Source of the DNA: Streptomyces lavendofoliae | GTDB taxonomy: Bacteria > Actinomycetota > Actinomycetes > Streptomycetales > Streptomycetaceae | Assembly (NCBI RefSeq): GCF_014649735.1 | Contig: NZ_BMTP01000013.1 | Coordinates: forward strand, 124,001 to 188,000 | DNA: 64,000 nt | Direction of reading: 5' to 3' | In this document: piece by piece, positions 1 to 7,574 of the stretch | Position numbering within the stretch: the first letter of the stretch is position 1 | How the letters are laid out: each line of letters starts with the position of its first letter | Translations under genes and position numbers: made by a program | Notes under the pieces: model-generated | What the model saw: the letters and a program-made list of their open reading frames with translations, nothing else | Databases searched by the model: none | Told to the model about the DNA's origin: nothing

Positions 1-166
1 GACGGGCATCCCCGACGAGATCGAGCCGAGCCTGTCGGTCCGGTTCATGGGCATCAACGAGCAGGCGATCATCTCCTACCTGGTCACCGCGTACTACTCG
101 GCGGCCATCCTCGTCCCGGACGCGCTCGGTGTCCTGGAGAACGTGGAGGTCGGCCGCTGGCACTGA
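1..166 (+). CDS. C-terminus of probable family 2B encapsulin shell protein (partial)
   Basis: The frame is open from the window edge (first full codon at base 2) to TGA at 164-166, giving 54 residues of C-terminus. They include SLSVRFMGINEQAI, SYLVTAYYSAAILVPDA and the ending GVLENVEVGRWH. I recognise this as the E-loop/A-domain end of SrpI/EshA-type (family 2) encapsulins, whose Streptomyces 2B forms carry a cyclic-nucleotide-binding-like domain and self-assemble into protein shells. The identity is a recollection of family sequence, not a search. The next gene on the same strand is a polyprenyl diphosphate synthase; terpene and polyprenyl enzymes are known cargo classes of family 2B shells, which fits. 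The N-terminus lies outside the window. Confidence 0.7.
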   Translation, partial: TGIPDEIEPSLSVRFMGINEQAIISYLVTAYYSAAILVPDALGVLENVEVGRWH

Positions 167-443
167 CGCCCGGCCGCGGCGCCCCCGCCGGCGCCGTACG
201 GGTGCGGGGCCGGACCCGCGCGGGTCCGGCCCCGGCCTCACGCCCGCTCCCGGTCCTGCGCGGGGCCGGCGTACTCCGGTCCCGGTCCTGCGCGGGCGTC
301 GAGCCGTGTCGGTTCGGGACCCGCGCGGGGCCGGCCCGTGCCGGCTCAGGACCCGCGGGGTCGGCGAACCCCGCTCCCGGGCCCGCGCGGGCCGGCGTAC
401 CCCTACTGCTCGCTGTGCGTTCTGCTGCCCGAAGGAAGTGATC
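167..443. repeat. GC-rich intergenic region with short direct and inverted repeats
   Basis: No gene is seen here. A 16-base direct repeat (cccggtcctgcgcggg) occurs at 249-264 and 281-296, and several GCGCGGG / CCCGCGC blocks around 213-400 could fold on themselves. This lies between the shell gene and the prenyl synthase gene and may be a transcript-processing or attenuating spacer. The function is unknown. Confidence 0.5.
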
Positions 444-1490
444 GTGACCAGCACGGATACCGCGACGGCCGAGAGCCGGGGGGCCGCGGTGCTCCTCGAC
501 CGGACCCGGACGGTCGTCACCCCCCAGTTGCGCGCCACGGTGGAGACGCTGCCCGGCTCCATACGGCGCGTGGCGATGTACCACTTCGGCTGGGAGGACC
601 CCGACGGCAGGCCCACCGCCGGGCAGGCCGGCAAGGCGATCCGGCCCGCACTGGTGCTCGCCGCCGCGCGGGCCCTCGGGGGCGAGCCGCACACCGCCGT
701 CCGGGCGGCCGCCGCCGTGGAGCTCGCGCACAACTTCACGCTCCTGCACGACGACATCGTCGACGAGGACCCCACGCGCCGCAGCAGGCCCACCGCCTGG
801 ACCGTCTTCGGCATGCCGGACGCACTGATCGCCGGGGACGCCATGCTCGCCCTCGCGCTGCGGCTGCTCGCCGAGGACCGGCACCCGGCGGCGGCCGCGG
901 CCTCCGCGCGGCTCGCCGCCTGCGTGATCGAGCTGTGCGCCGGCCAGCAGGCGGACTGCGCCTTCGAGGCCCGGGGGCCGCACGAGGTGTCGCTGGACGA
1001 GTGCCTCGCCATGGCCACCGCCAAGACGGGCGCGCTCCTCGGCTGCGCCTGCGCCCTGGGCGCGCTGTACGCGGGCGCCGGCGAGGAGGAGGTCGCCGCG
1101 ATGGACGCGTTCGGGCGTGAGGCGGGCCTGGCGTTCCAGCTGATCGACGACCTGATCGGCATCTGGGGCGACCCGGAGCGCACGGGCAAGCCCGCCGGGG
1201 CGGACCTGGCCGCGCACAAGAAGTCGCTGCCCGTGGTGGCGGCCCTCGGCTCCGGCACGCCCGCCGGCGCCGAGCTCGCGGAGCTGTACGGACGGCCCGG
1301 CCTCGACGCCGCCGGCGTGCGGCGGGCGGCGGACGCGGTGGAGCGCGCGGGCGGGCGTGACTGGGCGCAGGCGGAGGCCGCGGACCGGATGGCGCGGGCG
1401 GTGCAGCAACTGTCGCGGGCGGTGCCGGACCTGACGGCGGCCGGTGACCTGCTGGCCCTCGCGGAGTTCGTCACCCGCCGCACCCGCTGA
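444..1490 (+). CDS. polyprenyl diphosphate synthase, family 2 (candidate encapsulin cargo)
   Basis: A 348-residue all-alpha isoprenyl diphosphate synthase that would condense allylic diphosphates with isopentenyl diphosphate in the cytoplasm. The first aspartate-rich motif DDIVD is at about residues 103-107, preceded by LLH. The second is DDLIG followed by IWGD at about 235-243, so the last Asp of a canonical DDxxD is missing, as in many actinobacterial members. GTG at 444 is chosen because GAAGGA at 431-436 sits 7 nt upstream; GTG at 438 is too close to it. About 35 flexible residues precede the first helix. In family 2B systems, disordered N-termini of cargo mediate loading into the shell, and the adjacent shell gene upstream makes that plausible here. 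Product chain length cannot be read. Confidence 0.85.
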   Translation: MTSTDTATAESRGAAVLLDRTRTVVTPQLRATVETLPGSIRRVAMYHFGWEDPDGRPTAGQAGKAIRPALVLAAARALGGEPHTAVRAAAAVELAHNFTLLHDDIVDEDPTRRSRPTAWTVFGMPDALIAGDAMLALALRLLAEDRHPAAAAASARLAACVIELCAGQQADCAFEARGPHEVSLDECLAMATAKTGALLGCACALGALYAGAGEEEVAAMDAFGREAGLAFQLIDDLIGIWGDPERTGKPAGADLAAHKKSLPVVAALGSGTPAGAELAELYGRPGLDAAGVRRAADAVERAGGRDWAQAEAADRMARAVQQLSRAVPDLTAAGDLLALAEFVTRRTR

Positions 1491-1773
1491 GCCGCCGCAC
1501 CCGCCGACCCGGGCCCCGCGCGGTGTCCCGCCGGGCCGGGGCCGGTCGGCCCGCGCCGTCCCGGGCGCGCCCCGCCCCGGCCGGGGCCCGTCCCCGGCGT
1601 ACCCCGGTAGCCCCGTCGCCGTAGCCCCGCCGCCCCCGTCGGGGCGCCGCCCGGTGGTGTCCGCCGCGACGGCCGGCGCGGCCGTACCCGGACGTACCGG
1701 ATACGGCAGCGCACCGGCGCGACGGCCCACGGCGCCGGGCGTGCGCTGCTCGTGCCCGCCCGGGGCCCCGCGG

Positions 1774-2355
1774 CTACCGGACGCCGGCGGGCACGATCGC
1801 GTTCACCACCGTCTCCACGACCCGGTCCAGCTCCTCCTCGGACACCACCCCGGGCAGGGTGAAGTGCTCCAGCAGCAGGCCCGTCATGGCCAGATACAGC
1901 ACCAGCACGGTGTCCGCGTCGCCCGGCAGCCCCGCGTCCTGGTGGAAGCGGACGTTCTCCTCCAGGTCGGCGCGGACCGCCCGGGTCAGCTCGGCCCGGA
2001 GGGCGGGCCGCCGGGTGGCCTCCAGCCGGAGCTCCAGCATCGCGAGGTACCCGGTGCGTTCCTCCGCGATACGCCGTACCAGCCACCGCATCAGCTCGGT
2101 CACCAGCTCGCGGCTGGGCTCGGGCCGCATCGCCGCGTCGACCGTCTCCGGCGCGGGCACCATGCGCGCGTGGATGCGCGTCCCCGCCTGGGTGAGCAGG
2201 TCGTCGCGGTCGGCGAAGTAGTTGGACGACGTGCCCGCCGGGACCCCCGCCCCGGCGTCCACCGCCCGGAAGGTCAGCCCGCGCGCACCGTCCCGCGCCA
2301 GGACGTCGATGGCGGCGTCCAGCAGCGCCGTTCTGCGTTCCGGGTTCCTCGCCAT
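1774..2355 (-). CDS. TetR-family transcriptional regulator
   Basis: 193 residues with an N-terminal TetR helix-turn-helix: RRTALLDAAIDVLARDG, then a recognition region around VPAGTSSNYFADRDDLL. The C-terminal ligand-binding part is helical and unlike any regulator I can name. ATG 2355 is preferred over an upstream in-frame start at 2388 because AGGAGG lies 7 nt before it. The gene is divergent from the RibD-like reductase that starts at 2470, so it probably controls that gene and itself from the 114-bp spacer. Confidence 0.85.
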   Translation of the reverse strand: MARNPERRTALLDAAIDVLARDGARGLTFRAVDAGAGVPAGTSSNYFADRDDLLTQAGTRIHARMVPAPETVDAAMRPEPSRELVTELMRWLVRRIAEERTGYLAMLELRLEATRRPALRAELTRAVRADLEENVRFHQDAGLPGDADTVLVLYLAMTGLLLEHFTLPGVVSEEELDRVVETVVNAIVPAGVR

Positions 2356-2380
2356 GCGGCGGCCTCCTGAAAAAATGCCC

Positions 2381-2420
2381 TTGCGCAACCACTACGTTTG
2401 GAGCACTATATCCGTCGTGG
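2381..2420. promoter_or_regulatory. candidate promoter/operator between TetR and reductase genes
   Basis: The spacer has a TTGCGC (2381-2386) and ACTATA (2405-2410) pair 18 nt apart reading right. An imperfect inverted repeat, CCACTACG (2389-2396) with CGTCGTGG (2413-2420), overlaps it. This is where a TetR dimer would block a divergent promoter. It is based on inspection only. Confidence 0.35.
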
Positions 2421-2469
2421 TCGCATCGCGGTCACGGCTTCCATCAGGTACACCACGGGGGACATCCGT

Positions 2470-3057
2470 ATGCGCAAGCTCACCTACTTCGTCGCGTGCT
2501 CGATCGACGGGTTCATCGGCGATCCCGGCGGTGACGCCTCCTCGATGTTCCAGTTCGTCGGGGACGACTACCTGGCCTGGCTCTCCTCCGAGTACCCCGA
2601 CACCATCTTCGGCCCGGGGCGGGAGGCGATGGGCATCGCCGATGTGGAGAACAGGCACTTCGACACCGTGATCCAGGGGCGCGGCAGCTATCAGCTGGGC
2701 CTGGACGCCGGTGTTCCCAGCCCCTACGGACACCTGCGGGAGATCGTGGTCTCGCGCAGCCTGGAGAGCTCCCCCCACCCCCACGTGGAGATCGTCTCCG
2801 ACGACGTCGTCGGCCGGGTCCGCGAACTCAAGGCGGAGGACGGCGACCTGGGGATCTGGCTCTGCGGCGGCTCGCTCGTCGCGGGCGAGCTGCTCGACGA
2901 GGTCGACGAGCTGGTGATCAAGACCTATCCGCAGGTGTACGGCGCGGGCATGCCGATGTTCGGCGGCCGCGACTTCTCCGTGTCCGACTTCGCCCTGGAC
3001 GCGGTGCGGTCCTTCGACAACGGCGTCGTGGTCCGCTGGTACACCCGCAAGCGGTGA
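2470..3057 (+). CDS. RibD C-terminal/dihydrofolate-reductase-like protein
   Basis: 195 residues. The start MRKLTYFVACSIDGFIGD is the typical first strand and loop of the RibD_C / DHFR-fold family, and the later IWLCGGSLVAGELL segment is the NADP-binding glycine turn. Members are NADPH-dependent reductases, but many actinobacterial copies have no known substrate and are not folate enzymes. ATG 2470 begins the first strand; the upstream part of the frame has no family sequence. It is divergent from a TetR gene, a common arrangement for inducible reductases of this family. Confidence 0.85.
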   Translation: MRKLTYFVACSIDGFIGDPGGDASSMFQFVGDDYLAWLSSEYPDTIFGPGREAMGIADVENRHFDTVIQGRGSYQLGLDAGVPSPYGHLREIVVSRSLESSPHPHVEIVSDDVVGRVRELKAEDGDLGIWLCGGSLVAGELLDEVDELVIKTYPQVYGAGMPMFGGRDFSVSDFALDAVRSFDNGVVVRWYTRKR

Positions 3058-3100
3058 CCCGCCCGGCCGCCGCGGCCTGTCCGGTTCGCCCGCGGTGTCA

Positions 3101-3113
3101 TATCCTGGGCGTA
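3101..3113 (+). promoter_or_regulatory. leaderless-type -10 element
   Basis: TATCCT (3101-3106) ends 6 nt before the ATG at 3113 and no Shine-Dalgarno sequence is visible. A TANNNT box placed 6-7 nt before the start codon is the usual mark of leaderless transcripts in Streptomyces, so transcription probably starts at the ATG. Confidence 0.5.
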
Positions 3114-3334
3114 TGGCCGGCGAAGAAGGCCGCACCGTACGCGGTCCCCAGGCCGGGCAGCGTGTGTGCCCCGCCTGCGGACGGCCCGTCGGTACGGCGG
3201 TGAGGCGACGCAAGATCCTCGGCGTGTGGGCGCCCGTCTGGGAAGCCCGGCCGTGCCGCCATCCCGGCTGCGTCCGGTACGCCGCCGGGGAAGCCGCGGC
3301 GGACGAGCCGGGCAAGAGTGCCGAGACCGGATGA
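3113..3334 (+). CDS. small zinc-ribbon-like conserved hypothetical protein
   Basis: 73 residues with CPACGRPVG near residue 20 and CRHPGC near residue 50: two cysteine pairs plus a histidine that could hold one zinc ion. Codon third positions are strongly G/C, supporting a real gene despite its size. The tail is Ala/Glu-rich. It probably uses a leaderless transcript. No function is recognised; small zinc ribbons of this kind can act in protein or nucleic-acid contacts. It lies between the reductase and a DUF6304-type gene, all on the same strand but apparently with separate promoters. Confidence 0.65.
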   Translation: MAGEEGRTVRGPQAGQRVCPACGRPVGTAVRRRKILGVWAPVWEARPCRHPGCVRYAAGEAAADEPGKSAETG

Positions 3335-3395
3335 AGTCCGGCTCCGGGGGTGACCGGCCGCACGCCGTGTGCGTCCTAGCGCTACAGTCCGCGCC

Positions 3396-3854
3396 ATGTC
3401 ATCGGAGTCGACGGAAGTCTGGACCGGCTGGTACCGGGACCGCCGTGGTGCGGAAGCGATCGTGATCAGGGCGGACGGGCGGCGGATCGCCACCCGCATC
3501 AGGGGCGTGGAGTACGCGGGCCCGAGCTTTGACGGGCTGCGTGCGGCGGAGGAGAACGGTGGCCTGCCCTTGGCCGGCTGCGTACTGGAGTGGGACCTGC
3601 CGCTGCCGGTCATCACCGACGGCACCGGCCAACAGGCCACGCTCAGCTGCCTGTTGGCGCTGGGCGAAGCCCTGTCCGACGGCTCACCCGAGCGAGTGGA
3701 TCTTCAGCTGACCCTGCACTGCGGGGGAGCGGCGTACGAATCGGGCCTGGCCGGCGGCGACTTCGACCACGCCCTGGACCGCATCCTCCGCCAGCTGCCG
3801 CCCGGCACCCGGTTCGGCCGCTCGTTCCCGCAGGGCGCGGGGGCCGCCGCCTGA
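3396..3854 (+). CDS. DUF6304-type protein
   Basis: 152 residues starting MSSESTEVWTGWYRDRRGAE, with internal ATRIRGVEYAG and CVLEWDLPLPV. I recall this as the DUF6304 family of Streptomyces; no biochemical role is known. There are no signal peptide or membrane segments. The start is set by ATG 3396; a TACAGT box at 3383-3388 sits 7 nt upstream and no ribosome site is seen, so the message is probably leaderless. It is followed by a strong hairpin and the convergent snapalysin gene. Confidence 0.7.
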   Translation: MSSESTEVWTGWYRDRRGAEAIVIRADGRRIATRIRGVEYAGPSFDGLRAAEENGGLPLAGCVLEWDLPLPVITDGTGQQATLSCLLALGEALSDGSPERVDLQLTLHCGGAAYESGLAGGDFDHALDRILRQLPPGTRFGRSFPQGAGAAA

Positions 3855-3954
3855 GATCCGGACCGGGTGACGCGGCGTTCCGGTGCTCCGGCGATGCGGC
3901 GTCACCGGTCCTTCGCCGTCTCCGGTGACTCCGGTGTCGCCGGCGCCTCCGGCG

Positions 3955-3988
3955 GGCAGGGCGGCACGGCTCGCCGTCCCGCCCTGCC
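3955..3988. terminator. bidirectional hairpin terminator
   Basis: GGCAGGGCGG (3955-3964) pairs with CCGCCCTGCC (3979-3988), with further inner pairs around a CTCG loop. It lies between the convergent DUF6304 and snapalysin genes. Confidence 0.65.
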
Positions 3989-4008
3989 AGCCTGGCACCC
4001 GTGTGCCG

Positions 4009-4686
4009 CTAGGAGACCCTGGCCAGGGCCGCCGCCAGGCCGTTGCGCCACAGGTAGTCGACGCGGGCGCGCTCCTGGGTGTTGGGCTGGGCGTTCTGGC
4101 ACGACGGACCGGGACCGCCACCGGACATCAGCTCGCTGCACGGCCCGGAGTAGTGGTCGGGAAGGCCCAGGACGTGCCCGGTCTCGTGGGCGGTGACCCG
4201 GGTGGAGTTGTAGGTCTGGTTCTGCCGGTAGTCGAGGAAGATGTAGCCCCGCCCGTGGCCGTCGGTGCTGGCGTACGAGCCGCGTGAGTCGTTGCCCTCG
4301 TAGTACCGGAAGTCCGGGTTGCTGCCCTCCTGCAGCTTCACGTTGCTGACGGAGCTGTTCCAGATCTGGGTGGAGCGGGCTATCTGGGTGCGGAAGGTCG
4401 GGGCGCCCGTCGCCGAGTAGACGACGGTGACGGCCAGGGCGCCGGGGTTCGCGGCGCGCTTCTCGGCGACCGACTCCATGACCGCCTCGAAGAAGGCCCG
4501 GTTCGCCTTGGCGTCCTCGGCGGAACCGGCGTACGCCGCGTAGGAGGCGGGCGCCGGGGCGGCAGCCGCCGCGGGGCTCGCGGGGGCGGGGGCCGCCGCG
4601 GCGGGGGCGGCGGTCGCGGCCGGGACGGCCGCCAGGGCGGCGGCCAGGCTCAGGGCGGCGGCCAGCGAGGTCTTGGGGTGACGCAT
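4009..4686 (-). CDS. snpA: snapalysin, secreted M7 metalloprotease
   Basis: 225 residues. An Ala-rich signal peptide (about 1-29) is followed by an Ala/Pro-rich propeptide-like stretch to about residue 50. The zinc site is HETGH at 167-171 with Asp177, i.e. the HExxHxxGxxD of snapalysin, the small neutral protease of Streptomyces. Two cysteines at about 183 and 196 can form the family disulfide. ATG 4686 has GAGGAG six bases upstream. The gene is divergent from a LysR regulator, the classic snpA-snpR layout in which the regulator activates the protease gene. Confidence 0.92.
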   Translation of the reverse strand: MRHPKTSLAAALSLAAALAAVPAATAAPAAAAPAPASPAAAAAPAPASYAAYAGSAEDAKANRAFFEAVMESVAEKRAANPGALAVTVVYSATGAPTFRTQIARSTQIWNSSVSNVKLQEGSNPDFRYYEGNDSRGSYASTDGHGRGYIFLDYRQNQTYNSTRVTAHETGHVLGLPDHYSGPCSELMSGGGPGPSCQNAQPNTQERARVDYLWRNGLAAALARVS

Positions 4687-4765
4687 GGGGGGCTCCTCGT
4701 GTCCGGAACGGCTGGGTGGGCCGTTCGGTTGGGGAGAGTGTCGGGGAGCCCGAGGCCCGCGCGGA

Positions 4766-4797
4766 TGATGCCAACGGGCGATAGCCCCGGCGCATCA
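4766..4797. promoter_or_regulatory. candidate LysR operator between snpA and snpR
   Basis: TGATGC (4766-4771) and GCATCA (4792-4797) form an inverted pair in the 174-bp divergent spacer. LysR regulators bind such interrupted dyads. Whether this one or another site is used cannot be told by eye. Confidence 0.35.
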
Positions 4798-4860
4798 CCC
4801 GGCCCCCGACTCCCTTGCCGTCTCTGGTGGTACACCCGTCAACCGCCCTACTCTCGGGGC

Positions 4861-5823
4861 ATGGAGCTGGAGGTGAGGCACCTGCGGGCGCTGTGCGCCA
4901 TCGCCGACACGGGCAGCGTGCACAAGGCGGCGCGCCTGCTCGGCGTCAGCCAGCCGTCCCTGACGACCCAGCTGCGGCGCATCGAACACGCCCTGGGCGC
5001 CGAGCTGTTCGCCCGCGAGCGGACCGGCTGCCGGCCCACCCCGCTGGGCCACGCCGTCCTCAGCCGCGCCCGCCCCCTGGTGGCCCAGATGGCGCTGCTG
5101 GTCACCGAGACCAGGGCGGCCGCCGCCCGTGCCGACGGCGCCCGGCTGCGCGTGGGCTCCACCGCCAGCAGGGCACTGGCGGGCTGGCTGCGCCGGCTGC
5201 GGGACCGGCTGCCCGGCACCGACATCACGCTGCACATGGACGTCTCCGCGGGCGCCCTGCTGCGAGCCCTGGCGGCCGGTCAGCTCGACGTGGCCTTCGT
5301 GCACGAGGTGGAGGGCTGCCCGCTGCGCGTACCGGACGGGCTGGAGCGGCGCGTCCTGGTCGAGCGGGAGCCGCAGTTCATCTCCATGGCACGGGACCAC
5401 CCGGCCGCCGCCGCGCCCGTCGTGGACCTCGCCGACCTGGCCGGCGACCGCTGGATGGTCGACCCGACCGTGGACGGCGAGTGGGACGGGCTGCGCCGGG
5501 TGCTCGGCGCGGCCGGGATCGACCCGCCCGTCCTGCACGGCGACTACCACACGGCGGCGTCGCTCATCGTGGCGGGCGAGGTGGTGGCGCCGTGCCAGCC
5601 GACCTCCGGGCCACGCGACGACATGGCGATCCGGCCGTTACGGGGCGACCCGCTGGCGGTCCGCCTGCTGCTGTACAGCCGCCCCGGGACGGACACCGAC
5701 GCGGGCCACGCCGAACCGGCGTACGCGGACCTCGTGGCCGCCTACCGCGAGGCGGCGCTGCGCACCTCGGCCTACCGGCAGTGGCTGCTGCGCCACGGGA
5801 GCCCGCTCGCACGAGCGGCCTGA
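4861..5823 (+). CDS. snpR: LysR-family activator of snapalysin
   Basis: 320 residues. The N-terminal winged helix MELEVRHLRALCAIADTGS...AARLLGVSQPSLTTQLRRIE is a textbook LysR DNA-binding domain. From about residue 90 follows the two-lobed effector domain (LRVGSTASRAL...). ATG 4861 starts exactly at the domain; the longer open frame upstream has no homology-like content. Its place divergent from snapalysin supports the SnpR assignment. The next gene, a GNAT protein, starts 22 bp downstream on the same strand and may be read through. Confidence 0.88.
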   Translation: MELEVRHLRALCAIADTGSVHKAARLLGVSQPSLTTQLRRIEHALGAELFARERTGCRPTPLGHAVLSRARPLVAQMALLVTETRAAAARADGARLRVGSTASRALAGWLRRLRDRLPGTDITLHMDVSAGALLRALAAGQLDVAFVHEVEGCPLRVPDGLERRVLVEREPQFISMARDHPAAAAPVVDLADLAGDRWMVDPTVDGEWDGLRRVLGAAGIDPPVLHGDYHTAASLIVAGEVVAPCQPTSGPRDDMAIRPLRGDPLAVRLLLYSRPGTDTDAGHAEPAYADLVAAYREAALRTSAYRQWLLRHGSPLARAA

Positions 5824-5845
5824 CGGCGCCGCGGAAAGGCACCCC

Positions 5846-6367
5846 ATGCGCCCCCTCACCCTCACCGACGGCCATGTCGTCCTGCGCGAGTGGACGGACG
5901 CGGACGTCCCCGCCATGAGCGAGCTGTTCGACGAACCCGCCGTCGCGTACCGCACCCCCCTCGCCTCCCCCTTCGACGAGGCCGCGGCGACCGCCTACCT
6001 GGCGGCCGTCCGCCGCGCCCGCGCCGACGGCACCCGTCTCCACCTGGCCATCACCCGGGACGGCGGTGCTCCGCTCGGCGAGGTCCTGCTCGGCGTCGCC
6101 GAGGGTGCCCTCGGGTACGCCGTCGGCGCCGCCCACCGCGGCCGGGGCCTCGCCAGCCGCGCCACCCGCCTGCTGACCGGCCACGCCCACGACGTACTGG
6201 GCCTGCGGCGGGTGGTGCTGCGGATCGAGCCGGGCAACGCCGCGAGCGAGGCCGTCGCCCACGCGGCCGGTTTCCGCCTCACCGACGAGCCGCCCGAGAC
6301 GGTACGCGGCAAGGGCCGCACGCACACGCTCCTGACCTGGGCCCACGAAACCCCCGCCGCCCCCTGA
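5846..6367 (+). CDS. GNAT N-acetyltransferase (RimJ/RimL-like)
   Basis: 173 residues. The start LTLTDGHVVLREWTDADVPAM is the first strand and helix of the RimJ/RimL type of GNAT. GYAVGAAHRGRGLASRATRLL holds the acetyl-CoA binding Q/RxxGxG/A loop, and LRIEPGNAASEAVAHAAGF is the usual last motif. It would transfer acetyl from acetyl-CoA to an amine; the target is unknown. ATG 5846 has GGAAAGG at 5833-5839. It is close behind the LysR gene and may share its transcript. Confidence 0.88.
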   Translation: MRPLTLTDGHVVLREWTDADVPAMSELFDEPAVAYRTPLASPFDEAAATAYLAAVRRARADGTRLHLAITRDGGAPLGEVLLGVAEGALGYAVGAAHRGRGLASRATRLLTGHAHDVLGLRRVVLRIEPGNAASEAVAHAAGFRLTDEPPETVRGKGRTHTLLTWAHETPAAP

Positions 6368-6578
6368 GCCGGCCCCTCACCGGCCCCCGCGCCGCGCCCT
6401 GAGCCCCCGGGCCCCCGCCCCGCTCCGGCCCCGGGTGCCGTCCGTCCGGCAACGGCCGCGACTGCCCCGTCCAGCACCGCCGTTGCGCGGGGCGACGGCG
6501 CAACGCCACCGGCCGGGCCCGGCGTTGCGGTACGGACGCCCGGCCCGACCCGTCCGGGCATGGCGCGCCGGCGGTGCT

Positions 6579-6636
6579 GACGCACGAGGGGCGGACGCAC
6601 GAGGGGCGGACGCACGAAGGGGCGGACGCACGACGG
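6579..6636. repeat. short tandem repeat, unit 15-16 bp
   Basis: Three full units of gacgcacgaggggcg (6579-6593, 6594-6608, and a 16-nt version at 6609-6624) are followed by a partial fourth. They run straight into the hairpin at 6631. The remainder of 6368-6630 is GC-rich non-coding sequence with nothing else recognisable. Confidence 0.75.
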
Positions 6637-6672
6637 CCCGGCCGTGGCGTATGCCGCCGGGCCGGGCCGTCG
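6631..6672. terminator. hairpin, probably the original sodN terminator
   Basis: CGACGGCCCGGCC (6631-6643) and GGCCGGGCCGTCG (6660-6672) form a perfect 13-bp stem with a 16-nt loop. It lies 30 bp outside attL, on the side that was downstream of sodN before the element inserted. The natural reading is that it ended sodN transcription and has been parted from sodN by the insertion. Confidence 0.6.
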
Positions 6673-6702
6673 CTCCGTTCCGCTTCGCTGCTCCTGATGA
6701 GC

Positions 6703-6724
6703 AGATCAAGCCTTCTTCGTCTCC
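6703..6724. other. attL, left attachment site
   Basis: The first 15 bases, AGATCAAGCCTTCTT, are identical to 21538-21552 and the last six, GTCTCC, to 21554-21559. Read on the minus strand it encodes E-T-K-K-A-stop, the end of SodN, but with ACG rather than ACC for Thr. This is the leftover end of the target gene, separated from sodN by the element. Confidence 0.85.
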
Positions 6725-6731
6725 TAGTAAT

Positions 6732-6788
6732 AGGCCAGGTCGGTGACCTGCGGGGATGGCTGCCGCAGGTCGCTGACCTGGCCTTTTG
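6732..6788. terminator. long hairpin with T-run; duplicated 15-bp palindrome
   Basis: A 22-base arm at 6732-6753 pairs with 6763-6784 with two mismatches and is followed by TTTT, as in a terminator reading rightward from outside the element. Each arm is itself a palindrome, CAGGTC-GST-GACCTG (6736-6750 and 6766-6780), only 12 bases inside attL. Such twin sites could instead be arm-type sites for the integrase or excisionase. The stretch 6789-7002 holds no other clear feature. Confidence 0.6.
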
Positions 6789-7002
6789 GTGTTGGGTAGC
6801 GATGGGGTGCGACGGTCTCGATCGAGTGTCCTGCGGACTGTGTGCGGACCGAACGGTGTGGTGCTGCGACTTACAAGCTGTCTCAATTGGCCGGGCCAGC
6901 AGGAGTCCGACGTCGCCGCTTGATCGGGAGGCTCCTCGCGGACAGACTGCTCTCCATGGGATCAGTGGGCAGGGCCACCAAGGCGCGGATCGGGAAGCGG
7001 CG

Positions 7003-7536
7003 ATGAGTGCCGGCCTGCCCTTCTTCCGCTATCACCCAGACCCCCTCGCGAGCGGGTCCATCCGCGCGGCCACCGAGACGTGCGCCTGCTGCGAGCGCAG
7101 CAGAGGCTGGATCTATACGGCGTCCTTCTACACCGCCCAGGACGGCACCGGACGTTTCTGCCCGTGGTGCATCGCAGACGGGAGAGCGGCAGAACGCTTC
7201 GCCGGGGAATTCACCGACTCCTACGGGCTCGATGGTGTCAGCGAGGACGTTTTGCGTGAGGTCACCTGCCGCACCCCTGGCTTCCATGCCTGGCAGGATC
7301 CGCACTGGCTCGTCCACTGCCAGGACGCGGCTGCCTTCGTGGGCGAAGTCGGACATACCGAGCTGGCGGCGCATCCCGAAGCCCTCGACCAGCTGCGGAC
7401 CGACATGCGCCTCGACGGCTGGCACGACGAAGACCGGCTTGAGCACTTCCTGGCGAGCCTTGGCGAGGGGGCGACTGCCATGCTCTTCCGCTGCACCGTC
7501 TGCGGTGCCCACCTCGCCTACGCCGACGCATCTTAA
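7003..7536 (+). CDS. CbrC-family zinc-binding protein
   Basis: 177 residues. It begins LPFFRYHPDPLASGSI and has three CxxC pairs (CACC near residue 25, CPWC near 50, CTVC near the C-terminus) plus a conserved middle around TPGFHAWQDPHWLVHCQD. This is the CbrC/UPF0167 family, named for an E. coli gene linked to colicin E2 tolerance; its biochemical role is unknown. It is the first cargo gene after attL and seems to be a single-gene unit. ATG 7003 begins the family sequence; the longer frame upstream is not family-like. Confidence 0.8.
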   Translation: MSAGLPFFRYHPDPLASGSIRAATETCACCERSRGWIYTASFYTAQDGTGRFCPWCIADGRAAERFAGEFTDSYGLDGVSEDVLREVTCRTPGFHAWQDPHWLVHCQDAAAFVGEVGHTELAAHPEALDQLRTDMRLDGWHDEDRLEHFLASLGEGATAMLFRCTVCGAHLAYADAS

Positions 7537-7574
7537 GGATCGTCTGTCCTCACGAGTCTGCTGTAGCAGATGGG

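Noticed and set aside
1444..2370. Forward open frame across the TetR gene
   Set aside because: It is antisense to a TetR gene with a clear HTH and an AGGAGG ribosome site; no family features in this frame.
6579..6636. CRISPR-like repeat
   Set aside because: Units are contiguous with no spacers and there are no cas genes in the window.
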